Source: Gnetum montanum (taxonomy: Eukaryota; Streptophyta; Gnetopsida; Gnetales; Gnetaceae). From it: DNA of 64,000 nucleotides. The stretch spans positions 121,437 through 185,436 of the forward strand of contig MNCI01017638.1 in assembly GCA_015680685.1 (NCBI GenBank), written 5' to 3'. The translations under genes were made by a program, and so were the position numbers. The first letter of the stretch is position 1. Each line of letters starts with the position of its first letter. Of this stretch, positions 9,760 through 22,480 are shown one piece after another. Below the pieces are notes generated by a model. It was not told the origin of the DNA, made no database searches, and saw only the letters and a program-made list of their open reading frames with translations.

Positions 9760-11300
9760 GAAGGACAAGAGTTATTAGATTTGTTTGAAGGAATCATTGA
9801 AGTGGGTTCTTCCTCCATTAGAAGCCTCTCTGCAAAGATTCATTTAGATTCATCTTTTAACTCTTTGTTCACAACAAACCTTGAAGATCCACAACTCTTC
9901 TACTTCTAGTAACCACATTACATTGATCAATTTTACTTGAAGAAATAATATGCAATTCCTATATCGTTTGATACTTAGGACTTCTTTCAAATTTCTGTTG
10001 GTAATGTATCCTTAGGTTGCAAGGCTTCAATAAGCTTAATTATATGATCATTTTTTTATTGTAAAGTATGTTGTAAACTTTCATTTTATTGTAGCATCTA
10101 CTATTGAATGTCATGATTTTGGTTGGGTCTTCAAGATTAGTTAAAATTATTATTATAACTCTGATAATTAGAGGTAAATAGAGGATGTAACTTGTAATTT
10201 TGGTTCTAAGTAGAATTTCATCCCTTACCTTGCAAAGTTGAGCCTCTCTCTTGTACACGTTGACTTCCTACAACATTAGATTATTTTTTAATAAATGCCA
10301 AAATAGGACAACCATGGGCAATATGGTCAGTCTCCTTACAAATTACACAAGCATATGGAAGTTGGTTAATATTATGAATTCCTTCATTAGTACAAATAGA
10401 TGATGCTTGTTGTTGAACCTAAGAAGACTGGCCCTACACAACAATATTGGAAGGCATAGATAAAGATCATAATTTACTATTGATCTCTTCAATTTATTTT
10501 TCCAACACTATCATCACTGTATGTTCTAACATATTGGCCTTTTTACTAATAAGCCATCTCTTACACTAATCCACAATTTTATCCAACACATCAAACATTG
10601 CTTCTAGTGTCATTCACATGATTGTGTTATCAAGAGAAAAATCAATATCCTACCATGTAACAAATGTTAACTCATCAAGAAAAAATCCTAGAAATTAACA
10701 CTTTAAAAGGCCATGATCTAGGTTCCTCTCTCTTATGTCCTTAAAATACTTCCAGACCTATTCATAAGTCTCATTTTCCTTTTGTTGGAAGCTTGAAAGT
10801 TATTTCTTGTACTAATGAACTTTTGCAAAAGATCAAAATCTATTTAAAAATTCATCCTTTTAACCTTCCTAGGACTAAATAGAGTATTATTTTAATGATA
10901 TATATCATGATAACACATGATTTCTAAAAGGGGAAATACACTCATTTTAGTATGTTCTATAACATTGTTACCAGACATAACTATCAATATTTCAAAGGCT
11001 TGTATATGATGGTATGGATCTTCTTCATCTATACCATTCAATTATGGAAATGCTAGTAAATTTCTAATTTTAAGATCTTTTCTAGCAAGCAACAAAAGAG
11101 GGGAAATAGTGGTAGTTAATTTTGTTTCCATTAAGTCCTTTAATGAAAGCTAGTTAGCCATTTCTAGATAAGCAACTTGATTTTATTATAAAAACTAATT
11201 AAACTGATTTCTTGAAGGTACTAAATGATGAGGCAATGGATATAGTATTTGTTCAAGTCCTTCTTGTAGAAATTTTGGTTGAGGCATACATTTTGTTTGA
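9760..11300 (-). pseudogene. gag: gag traces of element G
   Basis: Heavily broken minus-strand coding traces. Around 10620-11040 short stretches in several frames match the order of a plant gypsy Gag: a phrase like HHIQAFEI, then FPLLEIM, and later a segment resembling the part between the capsid core and the zinc knuckle. An open piece of 72 residues at 10040-10258 shows no clear motif. Stops and frameshifts are frequent. The position between the putative LTR/primer site and the protease supports gag. The element lies outside the A-D family. Confidence 0.5.
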
Positions 11301-11588
11301 GTAGCATGCACATTAAACATAGGTTATAAACTTTGGGGAACATTCCTTAATGCTTGTATATTGGAGTAAGGCTATTGGAATACTTGCATAAATGATGTTC
11401 TATGTGGTGCTCTTGGTAGAACGATTGGACTACAATACACATAAAAAAGTTATGGATTAAAAGGAATGGTAGGTTGTGATATTGACTAATGAATCTAAGT
11501 AATGTTAACGTAATGCATATGAACAAAATATTTTCTAGATTAAGAAATAGTAAGAGAAATAGTTAATGTAATAGACACTTTTGTTGGA

Positions 11589-11613
11589 ACGGAGAGAGAG
11601 AGAGAAAGAGATA
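11589..11613. repeat. (GA)n-rich microsatellite
   Basis: A short run of about seven GA units followed by AAGAGATAGG, within element G. Confidence 0.8.
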
Positions 11614-12524
11614 GGTTGATTGGACAAAGATGGCAATAGATTTTGGGTAGCTTATGTCAAAGTGTTCAACAAGGTTTGTTGAGTGGCTTGCAAGTTTTAT
11701 TGATGTAATTACGTATGATGAAAAATATCAAAGGGATTATTAGAAGTATTTCCAAGGTACATAGTGCTAACTTGTGGAGGGGTAGATTGATTGAAAGATG
11801 ATGGACCAGTCATTTTTATGGTTAGTGAGTAGGTAGATTGTGCGAGTGGAGCAAAACCCAATTGACTCCTAGAATTTTAAACTAATGTGCCAAATCCAAA
11901 TTCATTAGGCATACCAACAATCATTTAATACTTGATTAGGCTAGGTAGCATTAGAAGATAGGGCTGAAAACTAAATCCCACTAGTAGTTAGGATAATTGA
12001 GGTATTCAATCGATCAACTACATTCATCCTAATGCCTATACTTATCAGAGTTTATGGATCTACCAATGAAATTGGTGGTCATTCTTGCCTTAATAAACTC
12101 TACCCTTGTTGACTTCTAAAACTTTTTAATGAAGATGACTCTTTTGATGACATCTAGATCTTTTTAGTCCTTCTCTTAGGTGTGTAGGAAGAAGATATTG
12201 TATCACAAATCAATATTTAACCTTTCTCACAAATCCAAGTCTTAAACCTATAAATAAGTAAGAATCAAAGAAGTAAAATGAAAGAGAAAAAACAAAAACA
12301 AGAATCTACTAAAAGAATCATTAAGAATTAATAAGTGTTTCATCAATCATCATGATTTTCAATCCAAGAAGAAACATCTACAAATCAATTAACATCACAT
12401 AAAATTTTAATAATTATAACATACATAACTTAAAAGATTGATTAGGATCCCTACATATAATAAGTAAACAAAAACATGGTGATTGCATAACATTTAAATT
12501 TGAGAAAATATCACTAGAATCCAT

Positions 12525-12543
12525 GGGTATCACAATGGCACCA
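12525..12543 (-). other. Primer-site-like sequence of element G
   Basis: The minus strand reads TGGTGCCATTGTGATACCC, three bases from a TGTTAC (plus) LTR-like end at 12547. It is a weak match to the TGGCGCCGTTGCC type. Confidence 0.4.
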
Positions 12544-12546
12544 AAA

Positions 12547-13887
12547 TGTTACTTAATTCTTACATTCCTATGTTGTAGAATTATGGAAATCAATCAAATG
12601 GAGGAACACGAGTTACATGGGATTAATTGTTAGAATTATGGTGAAGAACATGAACCATGAATTCACTCTTAAGTAAGAAAAACAACAATCTTATTATTCA
12701 AGAATCTCTTATACCAGCCAATACAATTTAATAGAGCAATTTCAATTCACTTTATATCTCAATATCTCTTCTAGAAATCTCTTTTGTATATCTTTCTTAT
12801 TATTATTCCTTCAGTTTGGTGAAAACCTTATAATCCCACTTTAATCTATTGCTAAAACTACTTCAATTAATGGTTGGAATAAGATACAGACTAACAGCTA
12901 CAACTTGGGTACAAGCCATACAAGGTCACATCTCAAAGCTCAAAGAAGAATTATAAGGCTAATTAACCACTACTAGTGACTACAACTAGCAATCTCTATG
13001 AGCTATTTCATTTAATTGAATAATTAAATTATAATGGTCTAATGATCAATTCTGCCTAGAGGGATGTCATGGGTTGTAACTGAGATGCAAGTCATAGGGA
13101 CTCACACTAATGAATTCATAATTTTTTAAAAAAAATAAATTGTGATGGGATACAAGCCATAGCTCATGGAAATTTTGTGAACTGCGAGCTACTACAGGTT
13201 ACTTGAGCTCATAGTTCATTGCCAAACTTGAATTCAACTTCCATGTGTTGCCCCATATTTATGTTTTACTAAATTCACTTGTTTATCTCTCTTCCTTCTT
13301 TTGAACTTTACTTTTGGATATTGTAGAATGGACACTATTCCTTTTGGAGTTCAAGCATAATCCTCATGATTAGAGGACCAACATCTATCCTTGTGACTAT
13401 GAGCTACAAGCAACTACATGTCACATGAGGTCATGAATACTTGTCCTTAATTAGATCACTTGAAGAAACCAAATCAAAAGGGGTATTAATTCACATCCTA
13501 ACACTCAATATAAGTCCCTTTTCTCTCATTAGCACATTTAGTGAGGATTGAGTAACTTGTTCTATTTCAATAAGGATGTGTTAATTGAATGAGTGATACA
13601 AGATGTGAATATTATAAATCACATCCTTGCAAACACCCTGTATGTAGGATTGATTCATGCCTACCCTTGATGACATAGAACCATTCTCATGACTAGTGTA
13701 TGAGCAATGTCATGGTTTTCTTCCCTTCTCCCACTTCTTTCCTCCTTTTTTTTCATGAATATTACTCATCCACCATGTTCTCTTATTGATGGATCCTTCT
13801 TTGATACTACAATAGCATCCATCAAGAGGAGGCAATGTTCATCCACTTTTTTAATTAGATATGAATCAAGATGAGTGTGGTCTTACA
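12547..13887 (-). repeat. Putative 5' LTR of element G
   Basis: Non-coding sequence between the primer-like site and the copia LTR that starts at 13893. It begins TGTTAC in plus orientation; a possible end is TTACA at 13887. No partner LTR lies in the window, so the limits are provisional. Confidence 0.35.
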
Positions 13888-13892
13888 TCCTT

Positions 13893-14704
13893 TGTAAAGG
13901 AATTTTAGACAACAAAATAATTCCTTAGTTATCTAAAATTCACAAATAATTAACTAATAAAATTTTTATTTTCTACAAGCTTGAAAAGTTTGCTACAATT
14001 TGAAAAAAGGAAGTAATACAAAAGATATATAGAAGTTGAGGTATATTAATTTCTTTCCAATTTGTCAAAAATTATAGCAATTTTAGTAGTCTAACTTAAC
14101 CTTTCCAAAGATATTCTCTTTCAAATAAATCAAATATCACATCAAAGTATTCTATACTTAGGGAGAGATGATCTAATCATTGATAATCATTCATTCTAGT
14201 AAAAATTCAAGATTCAGAAAATCTACCAAATTATATAGCTAATTTCTCCCAAACCGCAATAGATATTGAACTGAAATTTTAGCCTCACATAGCAACCTAC
14301 TCTGTTTTCTAATAAATGTAGAATCACTAAAAAATACTATGAAATTTCTAAGATATGATTGAAATAGTAAAAGTCTTCAATTCTAACTATTCAACTTCCA
14401 AGATTAAGTAAAGAATGATGAATGATGTTGATTAATTAATGAAATATTAGTAAATTAATGACTAAATAGTCAAATTCTTTCTTAAATTATATTAATGATT
14501 CCATGATATAAATTTCCAAGAGATGCCTTAGATATATATATATAACAAGTGGGACAAACTTTACTAAAAATAATACAATATAGTCCTAATGATTTAAAAA
14601 CTTTAAAAATTATATGTATATTTAGGGGCCAAAATTTGCTATTAACATAAATATCTATTAAATAATAATAATAAAATGTTATTATCTTCTACTCTAAAAT
14701 TCCA
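13893..14704 (-). repeat. 3' LTR of copia element E
   Basis: About 812 bp, matching 26357-26464 followed by 36275-37075. The empty insertion site of element D is visible near 13998 as CTACAATTTG, confirming the ACAAT duplication. A short (TA)n run lies near 14530. Similarity to the other LTR stops just after CCAATA near 14707. Confidence 0.8.
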
Positions 14705-14773
14705 ATAATGCATCCTTATAGTGATAGGTAATCTTTATTCTTCATCTTTTCTTTCTCCTTTCTTGATCATACT

Positions 14774-16366
14774 CTAAATTCCCATAGATTTATTGAGGTA
14801 CTTGATCTTGTAAGACAAAATATTTTTTGTTAATAAGTTAGCAAGTTTCTCTTTTGAACTAAATTGAATGGGTTTCATGATTCTATCTTTCATTTTTTTA
14901 ATTGATGAAATGATATCTGATATTAATGTGTTTGGGCTTTTTGTGATGTACATAGCATTGGGATAGTTGAATCGGTATTGTATTGTCATAATATAAATTT
15001 TTGAGGAGATCAACTTCAAATCCTAAGTGTGAGAGAAGTTTATTTAACTAGAGGATGTGCTACAGAAATTCGACCATGGGAATAAATTCTACTACAGAAG
15101 TAGATAAGCTAATGAATGATAATTTATAGTATATTGGATTTTTTTAATTCATAAATTCTACTACATAAGTAGAGAAGTTTATTTCTAGTATATTGGATTT
15201 TTTTAATTCATAATAAGAAATCCTTATGTGGATTTTTTATCATAATTGTCTCTTGCCCAATCAACATCTAAATATGCATGAAGCTTATTATCTCCTTCAC
15301 TAAATTGGATCCTAAAGTTGCAAGTTCCTTTTACATACCTAAGGAGATGCATAAGTGCTTGCATTTCAGATTGTCTTGGCTCTTGCATGAATTTGGATAA
15401 GTATCATATTGCATATTCTAACTTTAGTCTAGTATGGCAAAGAAACTAAAGTGATCTAATCATGGTTCTTTACATGATTGCATCTATGAGAGGAGTCTTA
15501 TCTTTTCTAGTAAACTTTAAATTGTATGGCAAAGGACTATTGACTAGCTTCTTATTCTTTAAATTTAATTTTTTTTGATAGAATTTATCTAGTTGTTTTG
15601 ATGAATCTTCATTTCCTTCTTATCCTAGTTTACTTTAATTCTAATAAGTATTTGAGTTCTCCAAAATTCTTCATTTTAAATTCAATTTTCATGTCATTCT
15701 CGAAACCTTCTACTAGTCTTTTATTGGTGGTAATAAAGATAATGTCATCTACATATAGTAATATGATGATTAATTCATCTCCTTCCATTATAAAATATAA
15801 TTTTTATTCAAACACATAATTTTGATAATTCTTTCTAGTGAGATAATTATTAATTCTTTGGAACCTAGCCCTTGGTACTTGCTTTAGGTCCTATAGACAT
15901 TTGTTAAGTCTACATACTATGTTCTCTTTTCCTTGGATCACATAACCTTTGGGTCGGTAGATGTACCCTTCTTCTTTGATGTATCCATTTAGAAATGCTA
16001 AGTTGACATCCATTTGTTAAACCTTTAGATTTTTATTCTTTATTATGAAGAGAATGAACTTAATGGTTTCAAATCTGGCCATCAGTGTAAAAGTTTTCTT
16101 CATAGTCAATGTGTTTCTTTTGTTTGAATCCTCTTAACACAAGTCTTTCTTTGAATCTTATAACTTCTTATTTTTCATTGTCCTTTGTTTTATACAACCA
16201 CTTGCAATCACTATCATTTTTATCTTTTGGTTAACTTCTCCCATGTGTTATTTCTTAAGATGGCATTGTACTCTTTGTCCATGGCTTTTTCTCAGAATTT
16301 TAATTTCATGGCTTCATTGACATTGGTTGGTGCACTTGAGATGGATAAATAAGTCATATTTGTAAT
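14774..16366 (-). pseudogene. pol: copia reverse transcriptase and RNase H (element E, 3' half of pol)
   Basis: Reverse transcriptase copies element RNA into cDNA and RNase H removes the template. Read leftward, the RT starts just after the element B junction with PTNVNEAMKLKF, followed by KWLYKTK and VLRGFKQK, both typical of copia RT. The catalytic box reads LLYVDDIIFITT with YVDD at 15744-15755, so the active-site aspartates survive. The C-terminus (14774-15019, open) ends with FSSKEKLANLLTKNILSYKI, the usual copia RNase H tail. Several stops and frameshifts break the frame. Integrase lies on the far side of element B (23312 onward). The plus-strand ORF at 15598-15819 is antisense to it. 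Confidence 0.85.
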
Positions 16367-16371
16367 ATTAT
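16367..16371. other. Target-site duplication of element B (left)
   Basis: ATTAT immediately before TGATGAG; matched by ATTAT at 23307-23311 immediately after CATCA. Confidence 0.9.
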
Positions 16372-17214
16372 TGATGAGTGGTGATGTACCCCTACACTCA
16401 ACCATACAAATACGAGCGTAACACGCACGATCTGGTTGAACTCCGCAGACTAAGTGCCTACACGCCTCATGGAACACTTAAGGTTAATTATTCGTTGTCT
16501 TCCTAGACTTACTTGTATTTGTCATGGTATATGGTTAAGTAAGTCTGAGGTATATGATTTTTATAGTCTTTTTATGTTTTATCTCCTATGCTGAGAGGTG
16601 AAGGGTTGAAGAGACTAGTTACTAACTCTAACTAACTAACTAAGTCTAAATTAACCTAGCATCAGCATTCATTCCCACTTACCATTCACACCCTGAACCA
16701 ATGCAAACATGGTTACCAAATGCTAGTGGTTGCTAGGATCATGACGTGTAATGCACATGCTCAAAGTGGTCATACTGAGGCACTTAACTAGGAGAGAAGG
16801 GTTGAGAAAGATTTAATAACTAATAAAGCATGTAAATGAAAAATAGTAAATAATAATAAATAAATCCTAATTATCCTATTCCATGCACTGCAAGGTTTAT
16901 CCAAGAAGCTCGTCTTTATTGCCGTACACAAACTTGTGTTCAGGTACAATGTTTCCTCGAATAAAGATCTGTTTACTTTAGGACTCCTACTGCGAGCACA
17001 TGGAAAATATTCTATCTCTGGAGTGATCAATCTACTAGAGTTTCACTACGGTCTAAGCCTAGGATGGAGAACAAGAGAGAGCCACCTCTTATTTATAGAT
17101 ATGACAACGCACCGCGATATCGCGTACACGATATCACGGGGGAAGATGCGATATCGTGACAGCCACGATATCGCGTACTCGATATCATAGCCAATGCGAT
17201 ATTACATTCTATCA
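16372..17214 (-). repeat. 3' LTR of element B
   Basis: 843 bp, pair of 22481-23306. TATA box (minus CTATAAATAAG) at 17088-17098; five GATATC words plus one variant at about 17112-17202. Confidence 0.9.
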
Positions 17215-19050
17215 TACCCCATGACTAAATGAAAACTCGTCCTCGCGTGCCTTACAATAATATTGGGAAGGTATGGGATTATTGACTCAAATGGAACTAA
17301 TGGGATGACATGTGAACGGATTATCATTACAAGACACAACAAAACTGGTGTTCATGAAAACAAGAGTGAACACCTTATTACATTGACATCAGGCCTCAAT
17401 TGGTAGCTGAGAAAGAGAGAGAGAGAGAGAATTTTTACTGCTTCCAACGCCAAGATTGCACCTTTCCTTGTCCATCCATAAGCACGCCATCGATCTTGCT
17501 CCTTGCATAGCTGCTTCAGCACTACTCCATTCCAAGGGTTCTCTCCAGATCCAATCCATTGCTGTATGATTACCATCTGCACATACAACACAGTCTTATA
17601 TTAGCAAGGGTAAATAAATTTCAATGCAGTTGATACCATGGTTCAGTGAAAAGGTCCATTGGCTGGGTTGTGGTATGGCTGATTGTAGGTCTAGAGATAT
17701 AATATTGATGACTACCGAAGGTGTAGGGGTTAGGAGAAGATCAAAAAAATTGGGTCCCGTACCCCCATGACTAATCGTGAACCTCCAGTAGCGTTAGAAT
17801 GGAGAAAGAAAAGGAGCAAGAAAGATAGATAAAAAGGGACAACTATGACATCGATGAAATGGATGTCAAGATGGAAATGAACAAAATACAATGGATTGCA
17901 AAAATGTTAGGGAAAAGAAATTAACTAGTGCTCCAAATAGGAATGTCAGTGGGTCCTCCCCAAAGCAGGCTCATGCCCTTAATGCCTTGACAAACCCACA
18001 TTCAAAGAGTCCGTAAGCTCTGGGAATGTCATTTGGAACAAGACTTATAGTCTTAACCATAAGAATTTACCAAAAAGAAAACAATGCATCAACCAAGATA
18101 TACACTGATGATACAACCGGCAATGAGGTGAACGATGGAGAGAAGGGTGGAGAGAAGAGAATGGAATGGAATCCCAAGAACAAGGTGGTGTACAGCCCCT
18201 TGTGTGTTTCATGATTAATGTGACTTGGCAAATCTCATTCCAACTCCGGCCTCAAACCAACCATGTCCAATGACTTCATATTAATGCATTCGGCTAATCC
18301 ATCCCCTTGAATAACAAGAATGCTTCCCCCAAGAGCCACCACCATTCCGACGAAATGAATGAGGAGAAAATGGGAAGTGAGAAGGGCCTTAGTTAGAGGA
18401 AACGTTTTAGTTCCATAACCATTGCTTGTAGCCTAAGTGATTATTTCATCTAAGGGATGTGCTTTGAATTTTCACTTTTTTCTCTTTTTTTTTTTGTTTN
18501 NNNNNNNNNNNNNNNNNNNNNNNNNNNNNNNNNNNNNNNNNNNNNNNNNNNNNNNNNNNNNNNNNNNNNNNNNNNNNNNNNNNNNNNNNNNNNNNNNNNN
18601 NNNNNNNNNNNNNNNNNNNNNNNNNNNNNNNNNNNNNNNNNNNNNNNNNNNNNNNNNNNNNNNNNNNNNNNNNNNNNNNNNNNNNNNNNNNNNNNNNNNN
18701 NNNNNNNNNNNNNNNNNNNNNNNNNNNNNNNNNNNNNNNNNNNNNNNNNNNNNNNNNNNNNNNNNNNNNNNNNNNNNNNNNNNNNNNNNNNNNNNNNNNN
18801 NNNNNNNNNNNNNNNNNNNNNNNNNNNNNNNNNNNNNNNNNNNNNNNNNNNNNNNNNNNNNNNNNNNNNNNNNNNNNNNNNNNNNNNNNNNNNNNNNNNN
18901 NNNNNNNNNNNNNNNNNNNNNNNNNNNNNNNNNNNNNNNNNNNNNNNNNNNNNNNNAAAAAAAAAACTAAAAAGAACTGAGGGCCTCCAATGATTAGCAT
19001 AGGTGGCCATCTCCTCCATGATTGAATGGAAAGGGAGAAATCCAAAATAA
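17215..19050 (-). other. 3' untranslated region of element B
   Basis: Homologous to 2224-4260. PPT1 is 17215-17227 (one G shorter than in A), PPT2 is 17760-17773, and the splice-acceptor-like AG lies at 17577-17578. A short GA-rich run lies at 17410-17432. No long ORF is conserved; the 79-residue ORF at 17352-17591 is in a different frame from those in A and F. Confidence 0.7.
18500..18956. other. Assembly gap (457 N)
   Basis: Flanked by a poly-T tract on the left and poly-A on the right, at the place where A has its poly-T and AC repeats (3488-4180). ORFs spanning the Ns are artefacts. Confidence 0.98.
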
Positions 19051-19296
19051 TGAGCGCCTGTTTGAATTTCATAGAAGTGTCCAACTTCTCCCAATTGATG
19101 TTCTTAGATTAAGTGGTGGAAGTTGGTGACGCTCATATTCCAATGTGTCTATGTCTTCATTGTTAGCATGAGTTGTACCCCCAGTTTATTTCATGCATGT
19201 TGGGTTGCTCTTTCGACTAGCTGTCAACCACGGGGTGCCTACTACTTGTGTGGTTGCTACATACAGGCATCTTTGAATTTGTGTTTCTTGGGCATA

Positions 19297-20007
19297 CTAG
19301 TTACATGGAAGAGATGCTGAACATTCCTCCATGTCATCACCCTCTGAGTCACTGTATGTGATGCACAGAACTTTCTTCTTCTCATTCTTTCCATAAATGT
19401 TTATCTTAGATATCTCCAAGGAAAGATCATGGATCCATAGGTATGCATCTACTGTACTCAGCCATGGCCTTCCCATTATAATTGGGAAGCCCCCATTTTC
19501 ACTATTAACTTCTATCACTAAGAATTCAACTGGGTATGACCACCCACACACAGTGGTAATGATGTCCTCCACCAATCCCAAGGGAATGGTGATGGACTGG
19601 TCAACTAGCTCTAGTTGAATTTTGCTCTTCTTAAGTTGGGGCAGGTTCCAGGCTTGATATATCTCTCGTGAAATTAGGTTGACTCTGGAACCTGAGTCAA
19701 GAAGAGCCTTATGTGGTTCATTCCCGGTGACTTGTAAATAAATTAGGGGACTCCTGGGGTCAGATAGTTTCCTAGGAAGGTGGCCTACCTTGATCCAGTC
19801 GGTTACAGTATGTGTTAACATAACCGTATGTGTGAAGCTCTTATTTTGGTTTGAAGGGAGCTCCGAAGCCTTGTATGTTGGAGGAGTGATCGCAGACTCA
19901 ACCACTTGTTGTTGGGAGAGCTTGTCTGGGCTTTTGATTCTAAAGAAGGATCTTCTCTTTTTATGGTTGTCAGAACCAGCAGCGGGTTGAATGTTTACAG
20001 CTCTCAC
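19297..20007 (-). CDS. Retroelement aspartic protease region (element B)
   Basis: A 236-residue open frame, the best preserved gene of the family here. It begins within the Gag C-terminal region (MRAVNIQPAAG, basic KKRRSFFRIKSP). The protease follows: TDWIKVGHLPRKLSDPRSPL near residues 68-88, catalytic ALLDSGSRVNLIS around residue 105-115 with the D-S-G triad intact, PLGLVEDIITTVCGWSYPVE, and the flap-side motif FPIIMGRPWLS near 180. The function would be cleavage of Gag in the virus-like particle. The ORF ends shortly before the join where pol is lost, so it is a stand-alone protease or the C-terminus of a Gag-PR product. Gag upstream has stops, so expression is doubtful. The plus-strand ORFs here are antisense. 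Confidence 0.8.
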   Translation of the reverse strand: MRAVNIQPAAGSDNHKKRRSFFRIKSPDKLSQQQVVESAITPPTYKASELPSNQNKSFTHTVMLTHTVTDWIKVGHLPRKLSDPRSPLIYLQVTGNEPHKALLDSGSRVNLISREIYQAWNLPQLKKSKIQLELVDQSITIPLGLVEDIITTVCGWSYPVEFLVIEVNSENGGFPIIMGRPWLSTVDAYLWIHDLSLEISKINIYGKNEKKKVLCITYSDSEGDDMEECSASLPCN

Positions 20008-20009
20008 AG

Positions 20010-22337
20010 CGTTACATTGCTACGGTTGAGTGGGGAGTTCCCCTTGCATTGTTGGAGTAGGTTGTATGGGAACTACAGGTGGAAAAGGTGCAGATGTAGT
20101 TCGAGGATGGAATGAATGTGGAATGTCTCCCAGAGGAGAAGGAGTTCTCCTAAAGTACTCCTGAACTTGGTAGTGACGTTGGGGAGTTTTTTGACCCATA
20201 GAGTCACTTGGAGAAACCGACTACTACACATAATAGCCATAAGAATCAGGTTGCCAATAAGGGTACTATTGTCTTAGTGGTGGCATCCCCCATGACTGTG
20301 GGTATTGCCATTACTGATGTTGTCCAATGGGTTGTGGTGGAGTTCCACTTGGATAGTACATTAATGATTGGTGGAACCGCCTTGGGTTACCTTGAGGATA
20401 AGGTAACCTTCAGGGTGTTTGCTGTTTATTAAGTCTCGGGTTGAGTGCATACACCCCAAACTCTTGTAGATGTGAGATGATTGGACAACATCCCTTAGGA
20501 TGGTCATATTGGCAGATCTCACATCCACCATCATCATCTGTGTCTGAGTCCACAACCTCATCAGGAATAGTAATTTTTCCCTTACCCTTATTATGTGCAG
20601 GGCTTGAATCTCACCTTTTTGTCTTATCTTTATCACTACTTCGTACCACCTTAGACTCCTCTACAATTTTCAGGACAGTTTCAAGTCTAGAGTCTAAGGA
20701 ATCCCACAGTTGATCCACCTTGGCCGATACTTCTAGTGTTAGTTTTTGAATTGGCAAGGTTTTTTTATTCACCAACTCTTCGACTGGTGACTCATCCTCC
20801 TCATCACAAAATTTCACTCCCTTCTTCCAAAGGGAAGGATCACGGTTGTATTCTTCCGCACTTTCCCTTTTTCATAGTTCACCTTCTTCTTTTGCTACTT
20901 GTTCCAACAAGCGATGTATCTCATGGGATCTAAGTTCTGATAGTCTCCCTTGGGCATAAGTTCCAAGGCTTCTCCTAGTTTCATATCTTAGTCCATCTAC
21001 GATGTGGTGAAGTTGGTTTCATTGTGCATAACCATGGCCCGGGCAACGATGTAACAATGTGTAGTAGCAGCCCATGGTAGCATCCAAGGGTTCATGAGTA
21101 CCTTGTTTCCATCCTTGGATCTGCTTACGTAAGTTAGACACTCCGAAGTACGTCTAATACTTATCGTTCAAGAGTTCTAACATCATACTCCACCTCCTAA
21201 TGGTTTCCAGTTCTAAGGATCGGTACCAACTCTCTGCTTCCTTGATGAGTGTCCTGGGAAATAACTTTAGTTTTTTCCACTTGTTTTCTATGTTTTGCAA
21301 GGCACAGGCATCATGGAATGCATGTAAATGATTCTACGGATCTGCATTGTATCCCCCTTCGAAGCATGGGATGTTGTTCATGTCTAAACACTTGATCTAG
21401 CTATCTTTTAAATGCCTTATTGGTATTCTCACTACCTCTATTATATCCAACATGCTTCAAGTGGCAAGTAGGGGCTCATCATGATCATCTCTTTCATGAC
21501 GTCTATGATGTCTACGTTGTTCCCTACTTTCCCTTTGTTCATGCCCTTGTCCTCTCTCTCGACTCTATCGTCGAGGTCTCTCATTTTTTCTACCTCTATC
21601 CTCACCATTATGCTCTCTATGACTGCACCCGGAGGTGGAAGGAGAGGGTGAATGATGTGAAGAAGGGGAAGAAGAAGGAGAACCATCACCAAGACGATGT
21701 TTCCTACCTTCTCTTCTATGGCTTCGGCCCCAATCGTGATGACGATCTAAGTGCCCGTCCTTGTCATGTGTTGTTGTTCCCTCAGTGAACAACTGGTGTT
21801 CATGGGGATTAGAACCAGGGTTGTGTATCATGGATCGTAGGTTCTGATACCCCACCTCCTCACTTTCATTAGGAGGGGAAACATCTTTTGATAGAGAACC
21901 CGTTATGAGTGATTCACCATCTCCAATTTTGCTTCGGACATGCGGGACCTCTTTGCCCTTCAATAGTGTATGTTGGTTGTCCTGCCTTGAGTCCCTCATA
22001 CATTGTGCTACTATGGGATAGTAATCCCTTGTTTCAAAATCACCTATAATGTATTTAGCATAGACCTGAGTCATGTTGATCTGTGCAAGAGCATGGAGGA
22101 GCATGTTTGGGACTAATCAATCTGGAGGTAACACTATGTTACCTTGCAAATCTCTCTAGCGCATCTGTTCATCTTGATGGAGGATAAAAGTAAAATTAGG
22201 TATATACTCATCGGGATGAGTATATACCACCCTATATTGTTGAGGAACTAGCAGATTTAGGTTATGTGTTTTTGATTGCCGACTGTCTCTAGTATTGTCC
22301 CTAGGTGGTGTAATGCTCTTGTGAGAAGAAGAAATCT
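20010..22337 (-). pseudogene. gag: Ty3/gypsy gag (element B)
   Basis: Gag, collinear with that of A. The likely original start (ATGGTTAAT) is followed at once by TAG, so the start region is lost. The N-terminal block YTHPDEYIPNFTFI is present near 22200. The 179-residue open segment 21565-22104 carries ALAQINMTQVYAKYI and the His/Arg/Ser-rich linker. The capsid part (about 20900-21420) is interrupted by several stops. The Cys/His knuckle reads CEICQYDHPKGCC near 20490-20530 and keeps all its cysteines. A proline-rich tail runs into the protease ORF. The plus-strand ORF 21420-21788 is antisense. Confidence 0.85.
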
Positions 22338-22460
22338 TAGTTTAATTCAGTGTGCTAATTAACCATTATATAATTTTTATTTTAATTAACCCTAAGGGTT
22401 CGTTTAAGCTCCCAAAGATGTAAGTGATTTCCTATGTTCTACTTAGCGCACAAACACTTA

Positions 22461-22479
22461 GTCCCTGACAATGGTGCCA
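22461..22479 (-). other. Primer-binding site of element B
   Basis: The minus strand reads TGGCACCATTGTCAGGGAC, one base from the LTR. Confidence 0.75.
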
Positions 22480-22480
22480 A

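Larger units (their letters stand above)
8692..13887 (-). mobile_element. Element G: decayed Tat/Athila-type Ty3 relic
   Basis: A minus-strand gypsy relic cut at its left end by the element A array. Recognisable parts are a putative LTR (12547-13887), a primer-site-like sequence (12525-12543), gag traces (about 10200-11300) and protease (9180-9722). The rest of pol would lie left of element A, outside the window. It differs in sequence from the A-D family. 8692-9180 and 11300-12520 show no confident domain. Confidence 0.6.

Noticed and set aside
17410-17432. GA-rich tract as a regulatory element
   Set aside because: A simple repeat within the 3' untranslated region; the other copies show only short irregular GAGA runs.
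18437-19094. ORFs of 177-214 residues across 18437-19094
   Set aside because: They consist almost wholly of the N gap.
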